Source: Lineus longissimus | Taxonomy: Eukaryota; Nemertea; Pilidiophora; Heteronemertea; Lineidae | NCBI RefSeq assembly: GCF_910592395.1 | Contig: NC_088313.1 | Coordinates: 15,950,437-16,014,436 of the forward strand | Length of the DNA stretch: 64,000 nucleotides | Direction of reading: 5' to 3' | In this document: one piece after another, positions 1-12,700 of the stretch | Layout of the letters: every line of letters begins with the position of its first letter | How positions within the stretch are numbered: the first letter of the stretch is position 1 | The notes under the pieces: model-generated | What the model saw: the letters and a program-made list of their open reading frames with translations, nothing else | What the model was told of the DNA's origin: nothing | Database searches by the model: none | Position numbers and translations under genes: made by a program

Positions 1-127
1 AATATAATTTTGATACTTTTGTAAATAGGTCGACTTATATGAATGTTCTACATTCCTAGTACAGGTAGTTCTGTGCATTTACATGCATCCAGAAATAGTG
101 ACCGTTATATGTGTATTCTTACAACAG

Positions 128-133
128 AATAAA
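128..133 (+). terminator. candidate poly(A) signal at left edge
   Basis: An AATAAA hexamer lies on the plus strand in the first 435 bases, which hold no supported coding exon. It could end the 3' UTR of a plus-strand gene lying to the left of the window, converging on BRD8. A chance AATAAA in AT-rich DNA is equally possible. Nothing else is recognised in 1-434. Confidence 0.2.
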
Positions 134-434
134 AGCAATACATCATGATCATATCGGTCTTACATCCTCTCTGTCATACCCCAGCTAGAGGGTATCATGG
201 GGCCAATGTTGTAAGTAGCATGATGTGGCTCATAAAGACTAGCAAATGCTTTTACTTCAGTTTTGTACAGAAAGGCCTAGTGCAAATGTAGATGGAGATT
301 TAGATAAAGCATTTTGCTAGTCTTGATTCATACCACCCAATAGCACGATTTCTGGACCTTACGTAAAGGTTAACCAGGATATCCAATAATTTGACAGACT
401 GAGAGCCAACAAAAACTCCTCATTTATAAATGCA

Positions 435-440
435 TTTATT
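435..440 (-). terminator. poly(A) signal of BRD8
   Basis: The minus strand reads AATAAA here, about 340 bases after the BRD8 stop codon. It is the first canonical hexamer I noticed downstream of the stop, so a 3' UTR of roughly 350-370 bases is inferred. Confidence 0.5.
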
Positions 441-779
441 TCTGGCATTCCTACTCAGTGTACATGTACAATGCATCAATATCCCTTGAACATGTAACCT
501 TCTGAAGCCTTAACATCATGCCTAGCACAGAAGTCTACATGTACATTCAAGTGCGGCTGTAGCCCTCGCTCCATTCAGATATTGTAAATATTATCTGAAT
601 AGAAATTATCTTGATATGCTTAGTGAAGATTCAGGCATGAAGGCTTGGTGATAATTCCACCATACATCCACACAGATGTTCAAACAACAAGCACAATCTT
701 TCCACATTATCAAAGAGTCGAAACTCCACCAAACTCAACAGCATCAACCTTTAACTGCATTGCGAGAATTCGTCTCACA

Positions 780-3700
780 TCAGTCATCAGCTCGAGTCTT
801 TCTCCTCTTGGACTTTCCACCCGATTCATGCTCCATAGAAATCCTACGGCGTTTCACATCATCTTCCTGTAATAACAAAACAATTTGGCTTCAATATAAG
901 TGAGGTTAAGATAAACTTCGGAATCAGACTTTCCTATGAGATTCAATTAAGTCATCTTGTGACATCTTCAAATTGAATAAGTACAAGAAAGCTTTCACAT
1001 TGATGAATCACCTTTACTCTTTCAATGGTTGTAGCATTTGATGGACTCATTCATGCTGACCGAAGGAGGAGACCCAAGACCCAAGACCAATCACTCCACT
1101 GTCACCAGCCAAAATTGATCAAGAGCCCACGATGTCATGTCACTAAGATAATGTGGTATGCAAAGAATGCTCACAGGAGTGAAGAAATAGGAACAACAGC
1201 TGGTGACAATTGCCCCCAAAAAAGGACTTTCCACACTAACGGCCTTACCTTATCACTTGCATCAGATCTTCTCGACGTCCTCAATATTTTTCCCTCAGCA
1301 GATTGCAGCATCAATTGAGTGTGAACGTATTGCTGGAAAAGGGCAAGACGAGAATTATTTCAAGCACAATTTTCAAGATCAACTGAAAAGAAAATGGCTG
1401 ATCACAAAGGTAAGATCAATAAAGAACAAATTTTAAAAAAATCCAACCAGTAGTTTGCGCTCCTGAGTCAAAAACGATGTGGACAAAACATACAAACAAA
1501 TGGACTATGGGCATTTTGTTCCCCAAATGACTATTGTGACATACCTCGATTTGTTGCATGACGTCATCATACATTGTTGTAGCCATGTTGTAAACGCTTT
1601 GGTTCGAGTTATTGTACATGATCGCATTGGTGAACATCAACATCATGTCGTGTTGGAATTCTGTTGTTGTGCGTATCTGGCCCGAATCAATATTCTTCTT
1701 TATGAGGGAGAGGTCCATTGGTCGGAGAACAACGCTTTTGTAGCCCGGTGCGATATCTTCCGTAACCGGGTGTAGGAATACATTGGCAAACCTGAAAAAT
1801 ATTGAAGAAGAAAGTAGTCCTGAGATGAGCCAGCAGGGGCGAGTAACACCACTGGGTACTCTTCTTCTTCTTCTGTGTTTGACTGGTTAAAATGAACTCA
1901 TTGTTCTTCTTTAGGAATGTCAAGTACATCGTAGTGGGCCACATCGGTCTTCTACCAAGATTGTGCAAGATCTGACAAAACCAACCGCAGTTCAGCCACC
2001 TTAGAAATCTAGTAGTGAGGAGAATGGAGAAACCGTTTAGAATCATCAACATACTTGTGGTTAGCAGCAGCCCTCCATACCAACATGATTGACTTCTTCC
2101 ACGTCCTGTACGCTTTCTCGTCTTCAGTGTCGCTACTGTAACGAAAAGGAACAATCATAATATTCAAAAGCAGAGATTTGAGTACGAGGCAACGATCACA
2201 TAGACACTTTGGCCAGGTCTTTAGCTTGAATTTTGCACAGAAAGAGGAAGTCTGACTCACCACTGTGACATAGAAGCTGGACTGTTTGGAATGGATTCAC
2301 TGAATAATGTAACAGACAACTTGGGTGTAGAAAGAGAAGCATCGTCACTCTCTGGGACAGTCTCCTCATCTGATATGTCCAAGTCCAGCCTCAAGCCCGG
2401 CCCCAGCTTGTCGTGCACCGAGCGGTCTTCATCTAGGCTGTCCTTGCGGTGTTCTTTGATGCCCTCATCATCATCCTGCAAGACATTAGTAGAACATTTG
2501 CTGTCATATTCAATACCTTAGGTGCTGGACTTTCACCAATTACTCATGACTACAGCTTTTGTCAAAGAATGCATTAAAGTAAATTGCCTGAAGTCTTCAT
2601 AATACCGTTAACCTCATGCAGCTTTATTTTTTGCGATTAGCCACATTCATTTTGGTTTTTCCAATCAAAGCAATATTTTTTCGCAATTTTTATTCGTGCA
2701 AATCAAGGTTATCTGCAAAATCCGTGACAATCTGTCAGTTTACAGCTCTCACCACGACCTCGACATTTGATCAAAATCAAGGTAAAAAACTTACAGCAGC
2801 TGCTGAACTTCTGGTTGTCCTTGTGACTCTGGTAGAGCCACGTCTGCTTCCCTTGCTACTGTCTGAAATCAAACAAATGTATTGAGAAAACTCTTTAGGG
2901 GAATTCAATGCAAGCTCGCAAACACGTAGAGGAATAATGATAATAATAATAATCACGAGACTTATGCAGCGCTAAATCAAACTGATTTCAGTCGCTCAAA
3001 GCGCTTCACATTATTACCCCCAGCTATTCGCCTGTACATTCGTGATTCAAGCTCTACTCTCTGGGGGTATCACAGGTCCGAGCTGCAGCTATACAGCGCT
3101 CAAGACTTTTATACTAGTATAAAAGTACTCTAACTATCACAACAAAGCTAATAGGGCCTACTTGATAGTTATATCTACATTATCAGGGGACCATGCCTTT
3201 TCTGCTGCAAGCCTACATTGCACACTACCCAGATTGACATGAAGTTTAAAGTGTTGAGTTTATAGTTTGATATAAACGACAGTGGAGGATATCACCAGAC
3301 TTGACACTTCGAACAGTCTATTCTGATACCAACCTTACAGTAGAACTCAGATGAGCTGCTCAATCAGCACCACAACCTGAGCATTTCTGGCTAGTGCCCA
3401 TTCATACCTGGGTGGAGTTAAGCACACAAGGCAAAGAGACATGCCTGGTGTCTCACACCGACAGTGAGGATCAAACCAAGAACGCCATGACCACTAGTCA
3501 TGGACCTAAACCACTACACCACAGCCACTCTTGCAATGTACAAACCCCTCCCTGACCAAGGCACCTACTTCTAGATTGCTTCCTGGCTGCAACATCACTG
3601 ACACGCGATGATACACTGCTAGTCGGTGATGGTGGCTCATTTTTGATGGCCTCGCTGATATCATCGGGAAACACAGAACTTGTGTCAATAACTTCAGAAT

Positions 3701-6700
3701 CACCGTCCTACAATTGTGAACAAATTTAAGCCAGATCATACACCATACTCAAATGATGAGCTTTAAACATACATGGCTAAAAAATGGCTTAGTTTGAGAC
3801 ATTGGGAGGATATCACCCACGGCAATGAAATTGAGTTTTATTTGACCAGAAATTTTAAAATGCAGGTTAAGCAATGAACATTCTTTTCAAAGAAGAGAAC
3901 TGATTGACAACAGTTAATGCAGACCTCCATGTGGAAAAGCTGCAACAAGACACCACAGAACAAGGCATTGAAAAGTAACGATACACTTAAACTACCGCAC
4001 CTCGGCTCAAAATCAGAATTATCAGAGTAGAACTGGTTTGTTCCAGAATGACATGCATTGGTGTCAAAGAGTTAAGCCAGAGGAAGTACAGGAAGCACAT
4101 TTACCAAAAAATTGTCGATAGCCAAAAAATAACAGAAAGTGTGAAAGCAACTAACAAAACTTACAGGTGACGGTGGGTCAACAATGGTGTCTACCTGTTT
4201 ATCAGTTTCCATGTCAACCTCTGACGCAGTGACATCAAGAGTCGTGTCTTCCAGCTCCTCATCTGCTGTAATGAAACAAAAGGTGTCGGAGGTCTAGGTC
4301 GAAATTTAGATTAAGATAATCAGAAGAACTTGAGGTCATGTAATGCCTTATTTTTTCCTCTATTACTCCAAGGGTAGAAAAATACCTTACTGATCATTCA
4401 AAGTTGATTCAAAACTTTTCTGAGGGCGTTTTTGATGAGGATTTGAGTGTGTATTTCATAGTGTGGCTCACAATACTGCTATTAAATTGACAAGAGAGTG
4501 ATAAGTGTTGAAATACAAGACAAAAGAGCTACCCCATTTTTACCGCTGAAGATCACAGACAATGTAATCAAAGACAACTGGAAATCCTGAAATCCTCAAA
4601 TCAGATCATTAGTTGTAAATATCATGTAAGCAAAGCTAAGGGAAGGATGAGTCAGGGTTGCATATACATGTATGTACCACGTGATCTACACAAGCGGAAG
4701 AATGAGATGTAGGCTAATCTTCAAAATCTACAAATCAAACACCAGCGAAAATTTAGTAGTTTATATGATTCTTCTTATGGTTAAATTGGGTCTGAAGCTA
4801 GGGATACCAATGGGGAGAAGAAGCAGGAACTTGATTTGATCACCAATTGCAGTTGGAGATATTGGCCTAAGGAAGAAGGGACGGGATCGGCAAATTCTAA
4901 CACTGTTTGAGTTTATCTAAATACCTTGTTTTCAAGTGGATGGCTTTCTCATAGAAACAAGGTCAGGAAAGGGTGAATGCCATTGATAGCGGTGCCCTGC
5001 CCAAACATGGAAGCAAGCTGCTAACTAGGGTTAGAGGAAATCAAACTTCATCAGCTGCTTGTACGCCATGATTGTCACACAAATCTTGAAGAGCAGTGAC
5101 CTGAGCCAAAACTCTATACCCAATTTCACAAAAAATTGATCTTTGATCCTTTCGCATAGGAAATGAAATATTTGAACCAAACAAAACAAAAATATCATCT
5201 GAAACTTCAAAGACCAAAATATCTCAAAATACTTACATTACCAGAATCGGCCAAAGCATGACCAAGAAATTGCCAGAAATACTAACCAATTTTTTAAGCC
5301 ATTTTAGGCTTGTTTTGTGCGAAGCGATATTTTTTTGGTGAAATCAAGTATAGGTTAAGTACTAGTAAGGAAAACAATGGGCAAAGAACTTGATAACTTT
5401 GTCACACAGATACAACATCAGAAATGTTTAATATTTGGTTAGGGGAAAGCTTAGGGCAGAAGCTCACAATAAAGAGCAGTGCCCCACGCAAAAAATGAAC
5501 TACCAACTATAGTTAGTTTGAAAAAAATGCAAGATTTCCATTGGTACCTTGATCCTGCGCAACTATGCTAGTTTTAGCAGGTGCTGCAACAGGCGCAGAT
5601 GGGGAACTCAACTGCTTCTTATTTTCTTCCTTAATTGGCTGGGAGACGGCCGCAGCCATATGTGTTGTTGTTGACTTGCAAGGTGTTGTTGGTGGTGTGC
5701 CAAGCAACTTGGAGAGAGTGGGCGCACCTAAAGATGTAACAGAGCAGCCAAGAATGGAATGAAGGCAAAAATGAGCACACTTTCCCTAGGCAATAAAAAG
5801 GAGTACCGGGTATATTCCAGAGCTATGATGAGCATATCACAAAGTGTTCAACTTCTCTTAACAATCTCGCATTTTGAGTATGGCCATCCAAAACTTCATA
5901 AAAACATTATTCCAACTCTTATCCCTCGGTCGTTGTCAACTAAAAAATTTCAAATTACAAAGTTCATACATTTAGAGAAAAGAACCCACAGTTTTTGAAC
6001 AGTAACTGATCAGGACGAGGAGGAGAAAACTTATCTTAAATATCACCACTCTGAGGACTTTAGAGAAAGTGCCTACAGTTTTGGGACGGTACCTGATGAG
6101 GATGTGATTAATTATCGTAAAACAACACCTCTGTGAGGACTCAAAGATATGAAATGGTAAAGTAATGAAAATTTAACAGAGATAGAGAAACAATTTGGAT
6201 TCATGCAAACATAGAAGATCTACAAAAAGAAGTAGACAGCAAAATGACCTGAACGATAATGACCACAGGGAGAGGTACTGTGGGTACTAAGTGTCAACAG
6301 CGTTTGAAATTCTATTTACCTGCAGTGGGGGATGTGGGGAGTTCTGGTTTTGTAGCAGCAACCTCTAGGGACGACTTCACTGGTTCTGGTTTCTCATCTT
6401 TTAGCCTGGATTCACTCTGCTCCTTGAATGACGCAAGAAAATATATTTTTTAGATTACAGGTCTTTATGGAACTACAAAAATAATGATTTTGTCCATCAA
6501 GGACTTTTGAATACTGCATTTAAATTGATGATTGGAAATGAATATTGAGAACTGCCTCGGGACCCAACACTTACAGCTTTGATATTTTGCGAGTCAGGGA
6601 ACTGGTATTTACACTTCAGTAGAGATGAGAGGACAGGCGATGATGGTGGGGAGGTCTTGGACTTGTCTTGCCCAGGTGTAGCAAGCATCGGTGGGACACT

Positions 6701-9190
6701 GGTTAGTGCTGCAGCAAGGGCCGAACTTGGCTGTTCTTCATCTGTGATAACCTAAAGAGAGATGGGATGATCGAGAATGAAGATGTCATGAAGTTGGGAT
6801 AGTTTGTATTGCCTTCTCACAGCATGGCCAATGTAGACCCAATGCAGACCCAAATAAGAAAGTCTTTTCAAAAACTAACTTACATCAACATTTGTTCCCT
6901 CAGAGATGACAGAGTCCTGCGTATCTTCAGACTCTGAGAAGTTGGGTCTCTGATTGATGCTCAGTTTTAGTTTTGATTCCTTCTTCTTCGGAGACTTCAG
7001 TCCTGGTATTAATGGTTTATTTGTCTTTTGAGCTGCTAACACTAAAGCTCTGGCAGCAGATTCTTCTTCGCATTTCTTCTTTGACGCCACGCGTGCTTCT
7101 TCCTCGGCCTTCCTTTGTCTGAAAAAACAACTTGTATTTCATCGTCTAGCACTGATAACCAGCTGGAAGAGAGATGAAATTATAGTATTTATAACTAGCT
7201 AGAAGAGTAGAAGCTTTGTAGGGATTGTTGTAAAAGTTCCTCCAACCATAGAGGTGTCCTAATTGCAGAGGTCAAATTGTATAGAAATGACCTATTTCGG
7301 ACAAAAATCACTGTCCATAATAAAGAAGGTGTCCTGCTAACACCTGTATGCTAGGGGAGATTCCACTCTACTTACGCCACACAGTCATCCCACATTTCTT
7401 TAATTCTGTCATCACATTGGCCACTTTCAACTGCCTCTACTTCTCGTTTAATTTTCCTGAAAGAACAATCCGATGTAAGAAAGCACTTGCAACTACCCAC
7501 TGAAAAAATCTCAAGGTAGACTCCTCACAGCTCTAGTAGATCAGCACCCGGCTCAAAAACATTTGGGGACTTACTTGTATTTTTGTTGGTCCTCTTGCAC
7601 TAATCTCTTTAGTTCTTCTATTCGTTCTATTGTTAAATTCCTCACAATCTGGTTTCCAGGGGTTTCTATCTCACCACGGTCACCACGCTTCCGCCTGAAA
7701 TTATACACTGATCAAAGAAATTGCTCCCACGTGGTCAAATTGGTACATTTTTATCCTTCAAGATGTATAGCTCCTCATTGCATCAGAACTAGCAAAACGC
7801 CATGAGGTGCTTGCTTCCCTTTGTTTCTTGTCTTTTTACAGAAGTTTCCAAGGCCAGTGGAAGGTCCCTGTTGCGCTGGGAAATCATCCTCTACCATATG
7901 TTACACAAGCAAAAACATCAACTCCCCAAGAATCACACAGGACTTACTTTGGTGTTTCTACCTTCTCAAGAAGCTCTGAATACTGAAGTGCACAGTTCTG
8001 AAATGTGAACAGATATATAATTCTATACACAATCATCACTATTTTGCATAAATTAACTAGACTACTAAATAAAAATACTCAAGAATGAAAGCATGCTGGC
8101 AATCAAGGGTTTAAGGTGACGACTTGGACACGTCTAAACTGTTTGTCAATTAATATAATTACTACAGAATAATGCATGTACAAACCTTTTGAGAAAACCA
8201 GTCGTTTGGACGATCTCTCTCTCCAAACGGTTTGATGGCGCGACTAACCGATACCCTGAAAATGAAAAAAGGTAAATTCAATATCACCTTTTTCGTGTCC
8301 TTGGCTTAAAAGTTCAAACTTCAATTCATATTTCAGTCTTCATATATTTTTTGTAACCAAAGCCCAAGGTTATGTTCAATTTTTATTTCGAATCACTACA
8401 GGTAACTCACTGCTGTGTGCTTGATGCCCACTCACCAATTTTGGTCTCCACTCCTCATAACAGAACATGCCAACGATAATCGTTCCCTCAAGGACCATAC
8501 ATCCAGAGGCGCTTGATGTTTCAACTTGAACCCTGAAATAAAGGAGTCATACATGCATGAACTTGTGTACTATTGTTCATTGTGGTGAGCAACATAGGAG
8601 GAACTTCTACTAGGGAGTGGGCCATGTCAGATTGTGAAATGATCAGTGTCAGTGTTGCATACGCTGGCTACATGTGGTATGACCAATGCTGGGGCTATGA
8701 TGGCGCGGCTTGGGAGGGTTCAGGGTCGGCTACTGCCTAGACCACAGCGGCACAGCCCCCCCCCCCATGCGGCGGACAGGATGTCAGTAAAAAGAGTAGG
8801 CCTATGTCACTTGTCACTAATGTCAGTCAATGAAATTATGAACTGACAAGTAAAAACTCACTCACAAATTATGAACACTTTAATCATCTAAAACAATCAA
8901 CTATGCAAGCACAGGAAAATGACACAGGAACAGTTGCAACTGTGCAGCCATCCGGATTTCGAAAATATTTTGTCTGGAATTGGATTGCTTTTGTTGAAAA
9001 ATCGAGTATTCGGGGACATGATGTTCGTTACCAACAAAACTGATAACAAGGGCATAGGCACTAAACAATTGAATGGGAAAGTATCTTTACAGTTCTTCCA
9101 GCTTTCGTGATGCATATCTCACAGAACCGATTTATTTGTCATTTTATCAGAAAATAATTGTTCTTTCTTACTTTGTGGAGTTGCCGCCAT
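780..9190 (-). CDS. BRD8: BRD8, bromodomain-containing protein 8 (18 coding exons, 717 aa)
   Basis: Subunit of the nuclear TIP60/NuA4 histone acetyltransferase complex that reads acetyl-lysine. Coding exons, 5' to 3' on the minus strand: 9190-9172, 8532-8436, 8255-8186, 7997-7948, 7694-7575, 7456-7376, 7118-6884, 6751-6575, 6422-6320, 5727-5548, 4265-4165, 3707-3569, 2862-2795, 2475-2261, 2135-2055, 1791-1545, 1332-1249, 866-780. All junctions are GT-AG and phases close over 2154 nt. Residues 15-80 hold the N-terminal SANT-like region (VWSLRERLSLACSVMRSGD, then AIKPF and NDWFSQK), very close to vertebrate BRD8. Residues about 80-180 are charged and probably coiled coil. APTLSKLL, around residue 380, matches the vertebrate APTLSRLL motif. 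The bromodomain spans about 555-661: WKKSIMLVWRAAANHK, APGYKSVVLRPMDLSLIKKN, and the acetyl-lysine-binding Asn639 after Tyr638. One bromodomain is present; long human isoforms have two. A basic tail (KRRR, KSKRRK) ends the protein. The start ATG has a strong context and lies inside a YY1 site. Confidence 0.95.
2605..2718. repeat. degenerate inverted-repeat element in BRD8 intron
   Basis: The two ends are imperfect inverted copies of each other: the left end has GTTAACCTCATGCAGC followed by TTTATTTTTTGCGA; the right end, reverse-complemented, has GATAACCTTGATTTGCACG followed by AATAAAAATTGCGA. The size and T-rich arms suggest an old non-autonomous DNA transposon. No target duplication was identified. 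Confidence 0.35.
2937..3531 (-). mobile_element. tRNA-derived SINE with (TAA)n tail
   Basis: Read on the minus strand, the 5' end resembles a tRNA: TGGTGTAGTGG fits the pol III A box (TRGYNNARNGG) and GGTTTGATCC about 45 bases later is a near-consensus B box. The body continues for about 500 bases and ends in a segment containing GGGTAATAATGTGAAGCGC and CTTTGAGCGACTG, then a run of ATT/TAA triplets at 2937-2955. This is the layout of a SINE that borrows a LINE tail. It lies inside a BRD8 intron (2863-3568) in the same orientation. Ends are approximate; no clean target duplication was found. Confidence 0.65.
7230..7380. repeat. dispersed 'CCTCTATAAAGGACA'-type element
   Basis: This intronic stretch shares words with 36755-36912 and 36337-36395: CATAGAGGTGTCCTAATTG, ATAGAAATGACC, GGACAAAAATCACTGTCC and GGTGTCCTGCTAACACCTG. 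The second copy carries the same blocks in reverse order and strand, so a dispersed, probably MITE-like family is inferred. It abuts BRD8 exon 6 (7376-7456), so its right boundary may run up to the splice donor. Confidence 0.5.
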
Positions 9191-9782
9191 CTTGATTTCA
9201 TTTACCCTAATCTGGGGACAGATCCATAAACTAAGTTTTCTAAGCCTAATCTAAATACTTAGTTACTTATACTTCGCTCCTTAATGGATAACAATATAAT
9301 GCAACAGAAAATATATCATACTAGCATTTATATCTTGCAATCTTGTAAAAAGTTATATTTTAAAAGTTGTAGGACATTTAAAACTAGGGTAAGCAGATGC
9401 AGCTACATTTGTTCACGAAAACTACTGCAACTTCTCTTTTCTCACGGATCGAATTTCATCAAAGTTTTAAAACGATATTTGGTTATCTATTTTTTAAAAT
9501 AGATGGATAAAATAAAATATTCTTTTAACTAGCTCAAATAAAAGGGGAAATATAAGTATATTTTATGCTACACACCCCAGTCCAAAACAAAAATAAAATG
9601 GTTGCAGAGCAGAATTAAGCAGCCGCCCTATTTCTCCTGATATCTTTCACGGCTTCAAATGGATCTGTGTTAATGGTTCAAGTCTTGATATGTTCTAAGA
9701 AAGCAATAACTAACATTTCTTTCTTCATGCAGTTTTCAGTGTGAATTGTTTGATTCTGTACGGACCAACGACAACAAACAAG
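9172..9782. promoter_or_regulatory. BRD8/clarin head-to-head intergenic promoter region
   Basis: BRD8 starts leftward at 9190 and the clarin starts rightward at 9783, leaving 592 bases. On the minus strand AAGATGGCGGC (9193-9183) overlaps the BRD8 ATG and matches the YY1 consensus, which is common at start sites of housekeeping genes. A TTTTCAG at 9733-9739 could be a 3' splice site of a clarin 5' UTR intron. The rest is AT-rich without a recognisable TATA box. A shared promoter is inferred from spacing only. Confidence 0.5.
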
Positions 9783-12700
9783 ATGATGCAGAAGAAAAAG
9801 AAGTTGTGCCTGGTTTTGACTGGCTTCATTGCAGCATTGGCTGTGGGACTGGTATCCGCCGCATTGGCTACAAACTTTTGGGTTGAGTCAAAGCCTGTCC
9901 GCGAGGTTCCACAACAGATAATAGATTCTGCGAAGAATGTGTCGGGAGTGTACGATACCAATAAATTCAAGGGAGAAGTACATTTCGGTTTATTCTACGG
10001 TTCGAAAGTTCTGAACTACGGGTTTGGGGAATCTGGCAGAGAAACAGAAATAATTGGTAAGAGCTTAAGGGCAGGCAATACGTACCACTGACCACTTTGG
10101 CTAGAACTTGAAGCAAGAACTAAATCTCTTTCAAAACAAAATGAATGGCAATTTCAAGGGTGGGAAGTTGTTCTTTGTTTTCGAGAGAACAGCCTCCCAC
10201 GTTTTAAATCGGCATTCACTTAATTTTGAAGGAGTTTTAACTCATTTTGCACTTCAGGTTCTAGCCATAATGGTGGTACCTATTCCCAACCCTTAATCGG
10301 TAGTCATTGCTTGTAGTTTTATTTCTATCTCACTACATATAGCTTTTGCTCATAAAGGCTGAACTACAACCCTGCTTTTTAATGCCTAGATTAAAAAATT
10401 AGTGAAAATACAACAATATGTACGGATAGTGGTTGGGATTTTATTGTTATGTTTTATCTTTGCTTTGTTCCCAGTTAACGTTTACAAGAATATTTTATTC
10501 AAAGTCTAAAAAACCATAAAATGTAATTTGCCAACTACCTTTATAAAACATTATTCAGTTTAGTACGGTCACTTGTATCACTAGCTGGCTAGATTGAGAG
10601 TGACTGAATGTGAATAGACAGGTTCAATAAACCAAAGCCCAAATGAAAATGCGCACACTCAGAACATGTCGGACGACCAAAGCCAAGATGAAGTTACTTT
10701 GGACAGTGCCATAAGCCACTCTGACCCTTTGTTCCAGGTGAAAGGCATGACTGGTCAAGGGCATAAAATTCTTTAGAAAAGAAAATAGTCTTCTAATTCT
10801 AATTTAAAAGAAAGCATCATTACATGTATCATCATCATTAGATTACTGTTGTTCAGATTTGGGTCTTTTCCTCATTACACCGCATAGCAACAAAACCTGA
10901 GCTTGTCACAGCCGTATTCTATTCAGCTCTTCAGAGAGCTTCTCAATGTGTGATAAACTTCATTTGTGAATGATAATCAAATGTAAGCATGGGTGAAAAT
11001 ATTTGGCATACTTTTCATAACTGTTCTACTATATATTTTGTGCTTCAAGTCCAGCACATGCATATGTTCTCGTTGTTTTTGTTGTTGCTGTTGCTGTAAG
11101 TGTTGTCACACATCATCTCCATGTGTCATTCAATCTGCCAAGTGTGGCACAGCAGCAGCTTGTGGCACATCATCATGGTGGCAACCCAGATCTGCATGAA
11201 ACTGTCCAAGGCTGATACATGTAAGGCTAGTTCTAATAGCTATGGGTAGCCACAGCGGACATGCCAGAAATAATGGAAATGCTCGCAACAGCTGGTTTAT
11301 GATATTTTACATGGAGGTGTGTGCTGTGTGCGCACCTGTCCCTGTGCTGTGCAGAACGGATGGACGCAGATACAATTTCTGTTGATCAATATTTTTCTTT
11401 AGTCGTATATTGAATATTGGATTTGATTATAATAATTATTTAGAGTTGAATACTTCAAATAGTAATTGCTCTCTGCAATTCATGTTCTGGACTTGAAATT
11501 TAAATTGGATTAAACTTGGAGAGCAGAAAACTTGAATCTGATGATTGGGGAAAGATGCAAGTTTCTAGTGATGAAAATTTCATCTTACAATTACAATTGA
11601 TTTTTAAAACAAAAATGTGCATTTTTGTAAAGTCTCAGTTCACATTGGCTGGCCTTCTTTAAGTCTTTCTCTTAAGTCTGTATTCACAGATGTGCGATTG
11701 ATTACCAATGTACTATTGATTATGGTTATTAAGATTATAGATAGAATTGGATGCTAATTGAGTATAGATTATTCTAAGTGCAGTTATGGCAGTCTCGTAT
11801 TTGCCATTTGGAGTAGTATCACGCCACGCCATTCCTGGATTATGTTAGGTTAACCCAGTGAACACATTCGGTGAGCCTTCATAAATATGATAAAGCAACT
11901 CAAAAACTATGCCAACCTTAATCACAGGCACAAATTGCAATCAGTGGATTCCCCTAATGCCTAGGTACATTGTAGATGTATCTAAATCTAATTATTTCAT
12001 TCATACTAAAATTCATCATCCAATATCTTATTCAACTATTTAGTTCTCTTCTCTTTTTAACCATCATCTAACCATCTTCATCTCTTTATTTCTTGTTTTG
12101 TTCAGTTACTTGCCTGCCAGAACAGAATGTGTGCGGTTATAGTCTCGGATCCGATGAAACTCGCCGCTTGAAGGATGTCAGAGATCGGGTGGCGGATGTT
12201 AACAGCTTGGTTGCTAATGGGACAGGTGCTGCTTGCTGGCTTTTATTTGGGGTACATCCAGTACTGTGAACTCCAAAATTTTCGCGGGCGTTTCATTTTT
12301 GAGGATTTGACGAAAAAACCTAAATATTTCGCAGGAGTAAAATCTTGAAAAAATGTTTTTTTGATTGGAAAACTGAAAGAATTTTCGATATCTGTCAAAA
12401 TAAAATTTGTGAAATTTTAAAGTTTTTTAGAAGTTTTTGCAAATTGCAAAAATAAATCGGAGCGAAGATTTTGCAGTTTACAGTAGTACTATGAGTATCA
12501 ACATTTTCTCAAGTAGTCGAGCACTGACACTGAAATACATTTATATTTTATGTTGTTATATAGAGCTCATAGTGGAGGGCACATTGTTTTCGAGGTATTC
12601 GGACAGTGCACTTTGATCTTGCCTGTATATGACTTCCTACATGTACTTAATAAAAAATTCAGCATTTCCTGAAAAAGTGTGGAAAAATTATGGGGAAAAG

